A DNA stretch of 64,000 nt from positions 2,241,985-2,305,984 of the forward strand of contig RPFO01000072.1 in NCBI GenBank assembly GCA_009746045.1. Reading direction: 5' to 3'. This DNA comes from Mesostigma viride (Eukaryota > Streptophyta > Mesostigmatophyceae > Mesostigmatales > Mesostigmataceae). The notes under the pieces were generated by a model. It worked only from the letters and a program-made list of their open reading frames with translations, was not told where the DNA came from and made no database searches. This document shows, one piece after another, positions 35,086 to 49,200 of the stretch. The position numbers and the translations under genes were made by a program. The stretch's first letter is position 1. Each line of letters starts with the position of its first letter.

Positions 35086-36221
35086 TAGGGTTGGGCACTT
35101 GGCAGGGTTGGGCTAGGTTCCCGGGACGGCCGAACCCTATACCGAGTACAAGTCACCCGGTACCGAACCCCCGGACGTGTTCGGGTGCCACCAGGTACCC
35201 GATACCGATTATGTTCGGTTTGGTACGGTCTGACCGAACCCCGTGCCGAGTTGTACATAGGCCAAAAGCGAATGAGTAGAGTACTTATTACCGAGTACAC
35301 CCCCCGCATTGGAAGTTCTAACTAAATAATTAGCTTCTGGAAAATGTTCTGGCTGAAAACCATAAAAAAAACAAAAGAAAATTAATTAATTAACTCCGGG
35401 GGCTGAGGACTGGACTCAACAAACAAACAAACAAAATTAATTAATTAACTCATGTGGGCACGGGGTCGTCGCCCTGTGAGAAAACAAACAAACACTTTAC
35501 TGTATTATATAATATAAAGTACATAAAACCTTCGAAAATACCTTGGACAGGCGGGAAACATGAAATATCGTGAAAATCGAAAAAAACCCGCGAGACGCGG
35601 CAGGCCGAGCGCGGCCGGGGTGAGGCGCGAACCAAGCGAACCGCTTTTGCATCCAGCAATCCACGCTCTACAGTACTGCCTCGGCAGGGCACGTCGGTCG
35701 GTACTCAGTAGAGGCTGAGGCCTGAGCGTGTCTACAGATGTACATGTAAGATGTACTACTCATGTGCGATACTTATGGGCCTTGAGCAATTAAATAGGGT
35801 ATCACTGACCTGAGACCTCCACTGACTATAGCCTGTGGCCGCCGAAAGGGGGGCCGCCGGGCCGGGTTGGGGACGGCGTGTACCATATCTACCAAACAAA
35901 CAAAAGAAATCTAATTAAATAAGTACCCACGTGCCTTGAACGGCTGCAGGACAAACAAACAAACAAAAGGTTTTAATTAAATAATAAAAACCCGGGACTC
36001 TAACTGGCTCCCCAACAAACAATCCAGGGTTATTCGTAATGCAAATACGGCAAAAATTGACCCATAATAACAAACTTCCAATGCGGGGGGTGTATAGCAT
36101 ATCTCTAGCTCCCACAGTGCTCCCACAGTGCTGTAAGCGGAACCAGGCATTGTTCGGTGCTGGTGTTCGGGTGCCGGTGTTCGGGTAGCGGGTACGGCCC
36201 AACCGACTAGCCCAACCCTAA
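35086..36221. mobile_element. hAT-like non-autonomous transposon
   Basis: TAGGGTTGGGC at 35086 has its inverted complement GCCCAACCCTA ending at 36221. Subterminal GGTACCGAACCC/GGTTCGGGT-type repeats occur at both ends. Termini of the form TAGGGTTGGGCA with GGTACCCGAACC-like subterminal repeats are typical of hAT superfamily MITEs. The interior has CAAACAAAC and TTAATTAA tracts and no transposase. An exact 8-bp target duplication is not evident. It sits in the intergenic space between two divergent genes. Confidence 0.65.
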
Positions 36222-37237
36222 GATACTGTAAAAACTTCATTGTTGTTCCAGGCTGCCGAGCAGTCGAACACAATAAGTATTTTGTTCAGTTGCAGGTCAG
36301 TGTCCTTGATGCAGCACGCGGCACGCCAAGCATGATTGGCTTCAACTCCGAGAAGAAAACGGCTTGCGGGCAGGAAGAGATATTTCGCGCGAAAACTTGA
36401 CTTCTTATTGGACCGGGTTTCACGCAGCCAGGATCCCCAAAATTTTCCCGAGACAGGCACGCCCCCTAGCCTGGGCCACGTGTATCTCAGCCCGTACGGT
36501 ACGGAGTTGTTGTTGGTGGTCTGGTGGTTGTTGATTGCAACGCCGCACAACAGAGATTCGGAAACGGCCAAGGGCCCTGAACAGCATATAACACTATGTA
36601 CATACAAATTTACTAAGCTGAGGCAGGTACGGTTGCATCGGATACACCCACGTCGGTAACAACACCCGAGTTGTCAGTCAGTCAGTCAGTCAGTCAGTCA
36701 GTCAGTCAGTCAGTCAGTCAGTCAGTTCTAGCCAAAGCGGCAGAGCGGCAGATTGCATGGAGGCGGGTCCGGAGGCATACTGTAGCGGAGTGAGAAAGGA
36801 GTAGCGACTAGTTGAAACATGTCAAAAATACTAACCCGGAGACGTCAACCTCGGAAGTCGGAGACTCGTTCAAGTACAAAAGCCCAGAATACCACTAGCA
36901 CGGTACGTACCTAACGCGTTGCTGGCTATGGTTACGTTATACGGCGAAGAGAAACGACTAGGTCTAAATTCAGCATACCTGCAGCCGCTCTCTGCCTGGC
37001 TATGACCGGCGTGGGATCCAACAACAACAGCAACCTGCAGCCGCACAGTTGAACTTTAATACAATACTATAAGTGGAATGTGAGCTAGAATTTGCTGGGA
37101 TTTTTACCTAGAGTGCAGGTTTAGATGTAGACGAGCGCGTAAATTTGGTTCCAATTATGGCAGTCGTGATCTGATCTGGATTAGGTTAATTTTGGCTTGG
37201 AGCGTAGTACCCATGCCCGCGGCTAAGCCGAGGAGGC
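36222..37237. promoter_or_regulatory. 5' flank of the giant kinase gene
   Basis: No supported gene. A (CAGT)n array (36676-36727) lies about 510 bp before the kinase ATG. An ATG at 37213, 25 bases upstream, opens a 154-codon frame that overlaps the main start in a different phase. If it lies in the mRNA it could lower initiation at 37238. No clear TATA box was found. Confidence 0.4.
36676..36727. repeat. (CAGT)n microsatellite
   Basis: Thirteen uninterrupted CAGT units upstream of the giant kinase gene. Confidence 0.98.
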
Positions 37238-40200
37238 ATGGTCCAAACGGGGAGCGAGAAAGTAGTCAAGGCAATTCTGTGCCCTCCGCCTCCGGAGAAG
37301 CCTGCGCAATGGGAATTCTTTCGGACGGTGGTGCATCCAGCCTCGTGGTGCTACTCGGGGTATCACTTCAGCCGGAGCGATGTCGCCAAATTGTCCAAGG
37401 ACAGCATGTACAAGGCACGGCACATAGTTGTCCACGTCGCGAGCGAGCTGTCCGCAGAATGCGTTCTCCTCAAGGCACCCATAGCCCGGAAAGGCGCGAC
37501 CACCACGGGAGCAGTCCCTGGTGCGCTTCTCTTCCGAGTCAACCCGGATTGCCTTCCCAGAGGGGAATCCCCACTGGCTCTCTCGTACCGACTGCGCGCT
37601 ACCGTGGCTCACCACGTTTTCTCCGGGCCACGCTTTCCCCTCGCCTCTGTAAGCGTGGTTCGGGAGTCGCGCTATGATGCGGACGGCGCGCTGGCCGACA
37701 ATGCCGAGGGCGCCATCGAGGTGGACCTCCCGGCGCAGGCCCTTCGGGAGCTTCACGACATGGCCGGCCCGGACGGCTTCCTCCCCCGCCTCCAACGTGT
37801 GGTGCAGCAATTGGTCCGGAAGGGCGAGGACCGTTTCTTGGAACGGCCTTGGCACTCCTTTTGCCCCCGTTCCTTTCTCGAGCGGCAAGCCCAACAGATG
37901 CGCAAGCGGTCGGCCATTACGTCTTGGAGGGAGAGGAATGCTGGCGTCCTTAGCGCCGCCTTCCTCATCTGCTCGCACGGGCCGAACGGCTTTCTGATCG
38001 TGAAACTGAGCGATGCGAAGAATGACGTAAACAGCGGCGCAACAAGTGACGCAGCAAGCGATGCAAACAGCGGCGCGGATGCCAGCCGCAATGTGTCCAG
38101 GACGCCCAGGGACCCCGCCCAAGTAGCCCCCGCCCAAGTGGTTGTGTTGCCAGGCACTACTCGGCCCACCTTGGAGACTGCCTATTTTGACATTGACTGG
38201 ACCCACCATCGCTTCCTCCTCCATCGGGCAAGCTCAAGCCCTCCATCCGCGGATCCCCCCACTGCCCGAAGCAACCCTTCCTTGGGGACCCCTTCCTCAG
38301 GGAATCATGCGGGCCACCCGACCCCCAACGGGAGCCACAATAGCAGTGAGGCCACGGGGGGGGGCAACTCGGCCCGCCTGTCAGCCCGCGAGCACGGGCA
38401 CGAGACGCGCCGGCAGTGGGGCCGCCGCACCAAGCCGGCCACCGTGATGGACCGCGGTGGCCAAAACGAGGCCGTGTCCTGGCCCCTCAAGTGCCCGCTG
38501 ACGGGGGCCACCTGGGACACGCAGGCAGAGGTCTCCTCCTTTGACTCGGCTCTCCTGGACTTTTTATTCCCGGCCGGAGCACAGGTCAGGACCCGTGACG
38601 TCGCCAGTACAACCCTGCCAGTATCCTCTTCGTCCTCACAAGGGAATCACGCCTCGCGGGGCGACCACGCTGGCTTGAATGCCCTGCTGCCGACCCGTGC
38701 ACCTGGCAGTGCTTCCCCCGCCACAGCGGCAGCACCATCCCCCTGGGTGGACCCCTATGAGGTTGCCCAGGTCCTCGGGTACGCTTATGCTGACTCTGTA
38801 CCGGAGGAACCTGCGGCGGCGAGCAGTGGGGATGACCCGCACGAGGAGGACGCGCTGTCGCAGTTGCTGCCGATATCCGTCACGGGCCGCCAGAGGCTTG
38901 CCGTCGCGCTGCCTGTCCCCGCGTCCGCGTGGCCCGGTCCACCCAGCAAAGATGGCCACGGGGGGCACTTGAGCGGGGGTGGTGGCACGTCTGCGAACGG
39001 GTACCACCCGGGGGGGGCCTCCCTGTCCCCCCGTGATGTCCCCCCGGCACTCCCTGCGGCAATGAGCGAGTTCCTCTCCGCGTGTGTGGCAGCTTTACGG
39101 AGCGAGGACAGGGGGGAGCGGGCCGCGGCGCTGGCCAGCCTTCGGTCACTACTGACAAACGTCACGTGCCCGCAGGAACCGCTGCGGAGCGCGCTGGAAG
39201 GGGGGGGGCTGGGTAGGCTGCAGGCCAGCCCCCAGGATGGCAAGCCAGGCGGAGCGGCCAAGAAAGTGGGTAACAGGAACCCGGGCAGGGGTGGGGGCGG
39301 GGGTGGGGCCAGCGCCCGGGATGGCCTGTCCCAAGAAACAGGCATGGCAGGGTCTCCCTCCGGTCCCTGGAGGCACAACCTGTGTGTCGTGCTGGGATTG
39401 GTCGTTGACCACCTGGCGGCGTGCGGGGTGATCGGTGCCCTTCTTTCCGTCCTACACAAGCAAGAGGATGCCAGCTTTAGCAGTGTTGGCGCTTCTGGCA
39501 CCGAGTTAAGGATGGGCGCTGGCGCCATGGTGGCTGGCTGCGGGTCGGATGCCGATTGGAATGGCGACATGGCCGCTGGGGAAGCTGGCTGCTCGTTCAG
39601 GGAGGAGGCTGGCTGGTCGTCTTGCGAGGCTACTAGTTTGGCCCCGGGGTCCTCATCTAACAACTGGGCGACGTCACGAGGTGACAAAGGCCTCACGGCA
39701 CAAGACAAGAAGGTCCCTATGTCCCGAGACGACAAGAGCCTTCCGTCACGAGACAACAAGGATGTTGAACATGTCCAGGGAGGGCGTCACGAGTCCACAG
39801 GGGGCCTGGCGATAGCGCGCCAGGTGGCGGACTGCCTATCCGCCTTGATCCTCCTGGGCGGTGCTCGCCACGGGATGGCCCACAAGACCCTGCTGGGGCT
39901 TCTCTTCCAGCACGGTGTGGGCATGGGCGTGGGGAACGGGGCCGGGGTTGCGGCCGCTGGGTTGGGACGTGCCGTCAAGAGCCCGTCCTCGAATGCTGCA
40001 TCCGTCGGCAGTGCGGGGGATTGGATGGCCATCCCCTCCTCTTCCTCTGCTGCCGCTACAGGGGTTTTGCCATCGTCCGGTGGTGGTGACGGGTCATGGC
40101 AGCAGGACGCGCTCCAGTGCCTCGGATCGCTACAGATGGTAGAGTGCTTGCTGCGGCGGCACCCGGCAGGCGTGGGCCAAGCGCTGCTAGAGCTGGGGGG

Positions 40201-43200
40201 CATGGACGCGTTGCTTGAGTGCTATGGGATGCTGGTGGGGCTGGGCACGCATGCTCTTGCCAGCTATCAGGGAATGCACGCCCTCCCGGGTGCCAGCCAT
40301 GCGGCCCTGGGGGGACTGCAACATGGCAGCTCTCCCACGACAGCCCCTCATCACATCACACATGTGATTTCCCCCATGGCCACCTGTATGGTGCAAACTT
40401 CCACCGCAGAGGGCCACTCGAGTGGTCCAGTCCCCCAGGGCGCTCCGTCGAGGGCCCTGCAAGACCTGCTGTCACTGGTGCGCCAGCAGAGGCAGGTACT
40501 GGCGCACGTGGGGGGGCCCAACCGCGCCCACCCTTGCTACCGGGGCCTGCACGGGGCGGCCGCGGGGACTGCTGCAGGTCGGAGCAATGCTGCGTCCGGC
40601 ACCAAGGGTGTGGCCAGCAAGGGGGCGGCGGAGAGTCACAAGCGGCAGGCACAACGCCCAGCGGATGACAGCGTGCGGCGGATTACCTTGTCCGAATGGG
40701 GTGGTGACGGGGCTCCATCGAGATTGGCCATAGCCGCGGATGGCAGTAAGCAGGGCCGTGGGACGTCGTCCGATTGGGGTGGGGATGGGAGGCAGGGCCA
40801 TGGGGTGCTGTCCGCCAGCCCCGCGCCATCCTCGTCAGGGCATGTGTTCGCTGGGCACGCGCAGGGACCCAGTAGCGCCCATGATGGCGTGACGGGGGCC
40901 AGGCCGCAGGCTGGTGAGCGTGCAGTGGCGCAGGAGGGAGTGTCGGACGAACCAGATTGGGAGGCCAGCGGCTACAGTTGGGCATCGGGGGGGTCACTAA
41001 AGGGGTCACTAAAGGGCCACGCAGGTTCTGGGAGTCGGGCTAGCCAACCAGGGGCACAGGGTAGTGACCGCCCTGCGGCGAATTCACCTGTGTTTGCCGA
41101 GCCCAAGCGCAGCTCTCGGCTGTCCGACTGCACGCTGTCTTCCTTGGAGTCGACCGAGTGGCAGGAGGCGGGGAGTGAGGGGAGCAGCAGGGGCAGCAGC
41201 GGGGGCGGTCAGCGGGGCAGCCAGGTTCCCCAGGCGGCAGGTGCAGTCGACCGTGGTGGCTCGGAGCCCGCGCAAGGGTTACCGGGGGGCCGTCCTGCGA
41301 ACGCGTACCCGGCAGCGACGAGTGCGATGCGGATGGAAGTGCCTAACATCGCCGGCCACACACCGCGTGGCCTGTTCGAGACGGGCGCAAGTAGTGGAGA
41401 TCCCGAGACGGGCCGCGAGATGGGCAGCGGTGATCGATATGGCCCGGGCGATGGCATTGCGTATGCCAGTGCGAGCTTCCGCCAGGGCGGCGGCGATGGC
41501 GGCGACGGCGACGACGTCATCACGCCCATGGTAGGGCATCAAGCCGTTGGCGGGCGGAGGGAGAGCGTTGCGGGATGGGACGATGACCGTAGCGATGCTG
41601 GCGACGTGTCCACGCGCATGGCGAGCCACCGGTCCACTCATAGCAGCGATACCGGGATCCCTGTGGTGGGAGACAGCAGTGGCGGTGGGGTGGCGGGAGA
41701 CAGTAGTGGCGGTGGGGTGGCGGGAGACAGTACTAGTGGTGGGGCCGGCGGCACAAAGGCAGCGGTTGTCCCTCGGCTGAGCCTGCCCCCGGAGCCTGCC
41801 GTCGGGAGCCTTACGCGGTCTTCGCGACGGACGTTCACGACCAGCTATCGGGCGAGCCAGCCGCGCCCGCGCGGCTCGTTCGGCGGGGGCGACGCGCTGG
41901 CATCCGCGTCGCTGCGCTCCCCCCACACGGTGATGTCATCCCACATGGTGGGTTCCAGTGCTGCTGCGCCGGCGGCCCGGCCAGGTCGCAGGAGCCTCGA
42001 CGGGCAGCTGGGCGACCGGCCGCCACAAGCGAGTCTTGGGGCAGTGAGTCTTGGGGCAGTGAGTCTTGGGGCAGTGAGTCTTGGGGCAGCGAGTCTTGGG
42101 GCAGCGAGTGTTGGGGCAGCGAGTGTTGGGGCAGCGAGTCTTGGGGCCCGGGGGGGCAGAGGCGTGGACCGGGGAGGCTCGCAGGCGGGCAGTTGGTCGG
42201 TGTCCAACTCATCCTTTGGTACCTCGGCGGTGGCCAGCATGTCGCTCTCTGACGGGAGCGTAGGGGTGCATCTGGAGGACAACGACGAGGGGCGTGGGAC
42301 GCGGGCGAGGATGGGTTTTCGTGGGGTGGAGGTGGATGAAGAGGATGTTTTGGAGGAGGCGGGGCTTGTGGGGATTGCCCCGGTGGGGGTGCCCCCTGGT
42401 GGCCATGGTGGGGGCCGAGGCGGGAAGCCTGGGGAGGATGGTGCAGAGGGAGGTCGTCCGAGGAGGGGCCCGTATTCCCAGGACGATGACGACGATGACG
42501 ATGGCGATAATGAGGAAGATGACCCCGACGATACAGGTGGTGAGTCTGGCAGCCTCGTGCTGGATGATCCCCCGTCGGTAATGCAAGCCATGGTCACTCA
42601 AGCCAGGCAGGGGTCACTCTCCGGGCGGGGTGTCCTGGAATCGGCCTCCCGTGGCTCCTCGCCATCCGATGCTCCCAGCGCCATTGGGGAAGACGCCGGG
42701 AGCGGCGGGGGGGCCCTTGGCAGGGACTGGGGAGGTGGCCGGCCGTGGTCGGGGTCATCATCGAGTGTTGTCGCGACAGGTGGCGGCGGCGGTGCGGCCG
42801 ACGAGCTGTCGGCGCTGGGCCAGCAGCTGGGGCAGCTATTTTTAGTGCGGGACCTTGGGGCGCTCATGGCGCACCGGCGCCAGAAGCAGATTGCGGCCAG
42901 TGCCGGCGGGCAGCAGGGGGCGCGCATGAGCCAGGTCCCCTCTTGGTCATCGGCACCAGCGCGTCCGTCCTTGTCCGTTCGGGTGCCATCGCACAGGGAG
43001 GTTCCGTCGCTGGATGCTTCGCAGCATCAGGGCGAGTTCGGGTCGATCATGCGAGCACATGGGGCAGGACATGGGATGTCATCCTCGCTGGTTTCCACGT
43101 CTCATGTCGCCGCGGATCCATCATCACGGGCGAATGAGGACGCGATCGAGGGGTCAACCGGGGGCCAAGACGGCCCTCGATTGAAAAAGGACGGGCCGAA

Positions 43201-46200
43201 CAGGTCCAGTGGCGGTGGCGGCGGCGTGGTCCCTGCTGTGCTCTCCGGCGCGGCTTGCGACCACCGCGGCCCCGTCGAAGGGATGTGCTGCCACACGCGA
43301 CTCGAGGTGCAGGCGGGAGCGTGCGCAGGTTCTCTCGTGGCCCCTCCGGTGGCGTCTGCTGGCAACGGCGCTGCTTGGGCCAGCGCCACGGATAACCCTT
43401 CCCATGCAACGGATGACCTCGTAGACGGGGCGGCGTGGGAATGGGCCGTGACGTCCGCACTGCAGGCCACCCTGCTGGGGGCCCTGCTCCAGCTTGTCCG
43501 GCCACTGGGCGCGCGCGGCGCGCTCGTGGCGGCCATGGACGCGGAGGCGGGGGGAGCGCGGTCGACAGTAGCCACCGTGTTCCGGCAGCGGGTGCTGCTC
43601 ATGCTCGTGAAGGGGTTGCTGGAGGAACTGCGGCAAGGGGGGGGGCAGGAAGGGCCGCACCCCCTGCCCGGTAGGGTATCCGACCAGGCGGCACGCAAGA
43701 ACCACCCACAGAGGCTGGCAGTGGGAGGCGAGGGGGGGGGAGCGTTGGGTGGACACGAGGTGATCCGGCACCCATCGTCCTTAGGGGTCACCGCGGGGGT
43801 GTCGGCGGCCAGCAAGCACTCAGGGCACGCTGGCGCGCTGATGTCTGGCGCGTCGGCGTCCAAGAAGCATCACGCTGCCAAGCGGCTCGTGTTGCCCTTG
43901 CTGTCATCTGGAGAGGAGGACCACCCGATGACCCCGCCTGATGCGCTCCACCACGTGTCACTCCCTGGGTTCCTATCCTCCCCCTCGGCGGCCTCCGAGG
44001 GCAGCCGGGTAAATGAGGATGGGTTCGGGGGTCACGTCGGTGAGGAGGCGTTTGTGATGTCCCCGATGGCCAGCCCGATGATGTTCCTGGTCGCGCACGC
44101 GGGGAGCATGCGGGAGCGCGAGCGTGACAGGGGTCAGCATCCGCACGCACATCATGGGGGGAGTCATGGGAATAGCGGGCACGTGGAAAACATAGGACTC
44201 ATGCACGGGGAATTCAGGGTTGGGGAGGAGTTAGAGGGGGATGGAAAGGAGGGGTTGGATGGGGTACTCGCGGGGGGCCCACCGCAGCAGACGCTGGTGA
44301 CCAGCGCCAGCATAACGGACGGGAGACAAGCATGGGGAGCACTGGGGAGGGAGCACCGAGGGCAGTGGGGTGCCGGCCGCCATGCGGCATGGGACACTGC
44401 ACGTAGAAACACCGGCGTCTCGCTGTGGCGGTGGCCAGGCCCCAACGCGCGCGCCATGTGTGACGTAGTCACTGCGTACGCCCTCTGCCGGGGGGGGGCT
44501 TCGCATGCCCATGTGACCTGGGCACTGCCACCCGGCACTGAGGGAACCGCGATCCCACTAGCCCCCCCAGGCCAGGTCCCCCCCCAGGGGGTGGCCCGCG
44601 AGAACCCTGGGTCGAATACATCGGTATCCCGCGGGGAAGAGGCCGCGGAGGAGGCGCGTACGGCACTGCTGGCATGGTCCCGCGCACGTCTCTCAGCTCT
44701 GCTGGCGTCTCTACCAGGGCAGGGCTTCACCCCCAGCCTGGTGCTGCCATCCGGCCCAGCCATGGGGGAGGAACCGAGTGGTGGCCTGACGGTCACCCGC
44801 AGCGGCCAGCACCAGGGCATCGGGCCGCATGGGAATGCAACGTTGCAGCCATCCCCTTATACGAACCCCCACGGCAACGTGCACAGCGGCATGTACACCC
44901 ACAAGAAGGACCACCGTGCCAGCAGCAAGCAGGGGGGAGGGGGAGGGGGAGGGGGAGGGATGACAGCATCGCCCGTTCCCCTGGGCATGCCGGCGGGGGC
45001 TGCAGGTCTCCCCTGGATGTCCCTCCTGCCCTGGGTCGCCCAGGCTCTGTCCTCGTTCAGCCAGGGGTCCCTGGCGTCACTGCATGGCGGCGGCCAGCAC
45101 ATCGTCCCCATCTCCGGCGCGCTTCCCGCGGGCCATTCCTCCGTGAGTGGTCGAAACGTGCACAGAGGGGGGCTCGCCCACTCAGTGCCCAACCACCAAG
45201 GCGGAAGCGGTGTTGTGGCATCATCCCTTGCGGGCCCATATGGAGCGAATGCAAGTGCAAGCGCAAGCACGAGCCCCGGGCAGGGCTTGGACGTGCGGGC
45301 GCTTGGGGGCAGGGGCGGGGCGATGCCGTCTTCGTCCCTGGACCACCTGCAGGCCCTCCTGCGGCTGGCGCGCTGGTGCGTGGGGGTGGCATCGGCTGGT
45401 TGCGACGGCCGGCAATCATGCCCTGCTTGCGAGGCGCTGTCACATTCTGGCACAGGTGCCGGCTTGCTGACCACCCATGGAGGGAGCGCCCCCAACGATG
45501 ACAACGGGCTGGCTCATGTGTCTACGCTGCCCCCTGCGTCTTGTACCTGCGGGTATTCCCTCATCACACGCCATGGCCCTTCCCTCATGACCAGCAATCA
45601 TGCGGCCGGTTGTGGAGGTGTGGCATCCTCGTCCGAGGGCCGGGGATTGTCACATCGGGGGCACCCCAGTGGGAGTGATGCTACGTGTCCAGAAAATGGG
45701 AGCGATGGCGGTGGCGGCGGTGCCTGTGACGTGTGCCGGAGGCATGGCGGTAATGACATGAGCACGTCGTGCCTCCACCGCGTCCCCGCAGAGGTGCTGG
45801 GCGCGCTGCTGGTCGACCCCCTCCTGCAGGCGCAGCGGGCGCTGGCGGCTGCTGTGGAGCGCGCAGGGACCCTCGTGGCCGCTGCGGGATCACCAGGGGC
45901 CTGTGCCAGTGGCGAGGGCGCCGACGTGGATGGTCGCGGTGCGGGCAGCAACGAGGTGTCATTGATGATGGAGGGTACGAAAGGGCAGGGATCTGAGGCC
46001 GGGGGGGGAATGCGCGTGACAGCATTATTCGGGATCCAGCTCGCAAATCTTGAGGAAGAGAGGGAGGCCGGGAGCTTGGACTTGGATGGGGAGGGCACCG
46101 GCCGAGCGGAGGGGGCGGGGGATTGCAGTCAAGCGCCCAAAGAAACCAAACTCAACGAGGCCATAAAGGAGGTGGGAGGAGCCGCGGCGGGCGCCCCCAG

Positions 46201-49200
46201 GGACACCAGGAAAGGCCCCTGGAGGGCGGTCAGCCCTGGTGTCCTGCGAGCCACGGACGCGTGGGTGTCCGCGTGCATGGCGCTGGCGCGTGCGGGCGCG
46301 AGCACGAATGGGGTGGCCGGGGCGGAGCTGGCGGCCTTTCAAGCAATGAGTGGGAATGGCGGCAGCGAGGGTTACCGCCAGTCACTAGAGTCGGCTGGCC
46401 CACCCACCCTGGTGGAGGAGGTTCTGGCGACGGCGCTGCTGTCGCAGGAGGGGGTGCTGCGATGGATCAGGGGGTACCTGAGGGAGATCTTGTTTGGCGA
46501 CCGGGGCGCAACCGCTGGCGTCCCTGCAGGTTCGGTTCGTAATGATGGCCCCGAGGCACACAAGTCCCACACCCAGCTCCGCGAAGACCCCCAGAGTGGA
46601 AGGAGTGATGAGGATTGGGGTACAGCGGAAGCGAATCGAGCAGGACGGGAGGAAGGAGTCCCTACCCGGGACGATCTCCACCCGGCCCATGCACGCGCGG
46701 GGGCTGACGGGGCGACAGGCACGGCGGGGACACCCTGGGAGGGAGTCCGCCACTACCCTGGCTCGCGGGACAGGGATGCAAGTCCACCCAACGTGCATGA
46801 GGGGGATGGGGACCACGGGGGAGACACGGAGCCGGTTCTCACGTCGAGCGAGCTGCAAGGTTTCCAGATGCGTGTGCTAGCATTATTCCGGTGCCTCGCC
46901 CAGATCGCCACGCGGGTGGACGCCCAGCAGCAGTGGCGTCGGCAGCAGCGGCGGCGGGTGGCGGCGGAAGCGTCGCTTCAGGCCGCCGCAATGTCCTGTG
47001 CCCGTGGTCACGGGGGCAACCCTGGTGCTTCTCAAGGCAGCCTTTTTCCGGTGGGGGACTCGTCGCGGGGGGCTCCTAGTGGGGATGCGGGAGAAGGGGA
47101 CGTCGCCACGTCATCGCACACGGGCAACCGATCAGTACCCGGGGCCCCTGGGGGGCCTCCGGTCTCCGCTTCCATCGCAGGAACCCGGTCTCCCGACTAC
47201 ACCCATCGACTGATAGGGGATGCGGGGGGGGGGCTGTCCATTGCTGCGGAGGGAGGGGATCCCGCCTTTGCAGTAAATGTGGATGTGGCGGCGGCGGCGG
47301 CGGCCACCCCACCCCGCCCGCTCCTCGCGCAGCTCCGTTTCCTGGTGGACCCGGCCAGGGGGTACCTTCCCCGGCTCCTCTCGGGCATCACCTGGCGGCA
47401 TGAGGCCCGTGCCCATGAGGCGGCGGGCGGGGAAGATGCGGCGAGCGGGGCCGGAAGGAGCAGCCATGGTACAAGCAGCCAAGACCCAAGTGCGGGTGCA
47501 AGTGCGACAAGTGAGGTCGGAGGAAGCGGAGACGGTTCCAGGGGGTCTGGGAGCGGCCAAGAAGATGCCAAGTTGGGCACCGGGAGGGGATACGCACAGA
47601 GCAACAGGTGCCTGGCAGGTGGGGCCGGGACGGGGGTGGGAGCGGATGGCAGTGGCTCGGGGTCCACTCCAGGGGCCCCCTGCCGTGTGCCCGTGCGCCT
47701 CCACCTGGCGGCGCTGGAGCTGCTGGCATCGCTGTTCGAGCTGCCTGGGTGCCCCTTTGCGGGTGCCAGGGACTGCGTGGGCCACTACGTCCGATTCTCG
47801 TTCCTGCGCTTTGTGCGGCTGTACAGCAGCCCGGTGCCGATGCCGGCGCAGGTGGGGGGGTGGCCTGGAGCGGGGGCGGAGGCTGAGAGTCGGGTCCATG
47901 GCGTGAGGAATTCCAGCATAGTCGGGACCGGCGGCGTTGCGGGTGGCAGTACAACGGGCCATGCAATCAGTGTGGTGCAGGAAGGGGGCAAATCGGGGGC
48001 CTCAAGTACAGGTATTGTGAGTCCGATTGGCTGTTTGTCTCGCAGCGGTGGGCATGTTGGCTGCAGGTGCGGTCTGTGTGGGGCGGCCCGCTCTGCCTGC
48101 CCCATCCCAGGAGCAGCAGGCACTCCCTGGGACAATCTGGATGACGGCCTGTTGGGGCTGTGGCCCAGTGCCATGGATGAGCTGGCGTCGGTCACAGTGG
48201 CGTGCCGCCTTCACCTGCGTGTTCTGCTGGCGCTGGCGCGCGGGCGGGACTGCTACGGCAGTCACTGCTTCCTGACAGTCCATGCGCTTCCATTTTTAGC
48301 ACGCGAGGTCTCTCTGGAGCATGACGTGGCCACTCGGAAGCCGGGTCAGCTCCTTCTCGGCGCTGCCGGCGCCCTTAGTGATTTCTCGCTGAGCCGGCCA
48401 GGGACTGCGGGCAGCCGGCCGGCCACGGCGACTATGCGCCTGTCCACGGACCTAAGGGGGCTTGGAGGGGGGGGGTTCAAGGGGGGAGTTGATGGTGATA
48501 GCCACGGTAAAGGAGAGGTGGAGGGTGTGGCCCTGTTGATGGGCGGTACAGGGGAGGCAGAGGGGGGCATCGGGGGAGGGGGGGAAGATGTTGACGTGAT
48601 GCAGACCAGGGAGGAATCGGGATCGTGGATGCCAGCGGAGCTGACCGCAGGATCGCAGGCAGGCAAGTTGGTGGTGTCCGATGCTGTGGGAGGCGAGGAA
48701 GCGAGCCGACCGGGTGAGGTGGAAGGAGACGAGCCGTGCCTGACGGAGCCTCGAGCACCGCCCTTTCCGATGCCCAGTATGCCCAAGCTGTCGTTTGCAA
48801 GTCTCAACGGGGCAGGAAAAGACGTGAGGACTGTTCCGGATTCCAGCGGGAGCATGGTGCCTGTCATCGCCACCCTCAACGTTGCCGCTCTGCCAGGGGC
48901 CCCGACTCCATCGCCCAAGGAGGCAAAGGAAGCAGGCCCAGCTAAAGAACCCTCGGGGGGGGATCATGATACCAGTGGCGATGCCTCTTCCGGTATGGGC
49001 GTCCTCAGCCCTTCCATCGCAGACACCCAGCGCTCCGCATCTTCCTCCTCGTCGGCAGCGTCCGAGGCGCAGACCAACTCTTCCGTCGCCTCATCTCAAA
49101 AATCGCCCAGCGCCCCGCCTTCCCCGTTGGGGGTGGCCACCGACACGGGCCCAGGCGTAGAGGAGACCAGCGTCGGGGTGCCAGGGCCGCGTCCCAAGAT

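Noticed and set aside
36218-36607. 129-codon minus-strand frame upstream of the kinase gene
   Set aside because: It partly overlaps the hAT-like element end, has no domain, and is not supported by splice or codon evidence.
37223-38224. 333-codon minus-strand frame opposite the start of the giant kinase gene
   Set aside because: GC-rich DNA gives long shadow frames. The plus-strand frame is continuous for over 13 kb and joins a real kinase domain; the minus frame has no recognisable domain.
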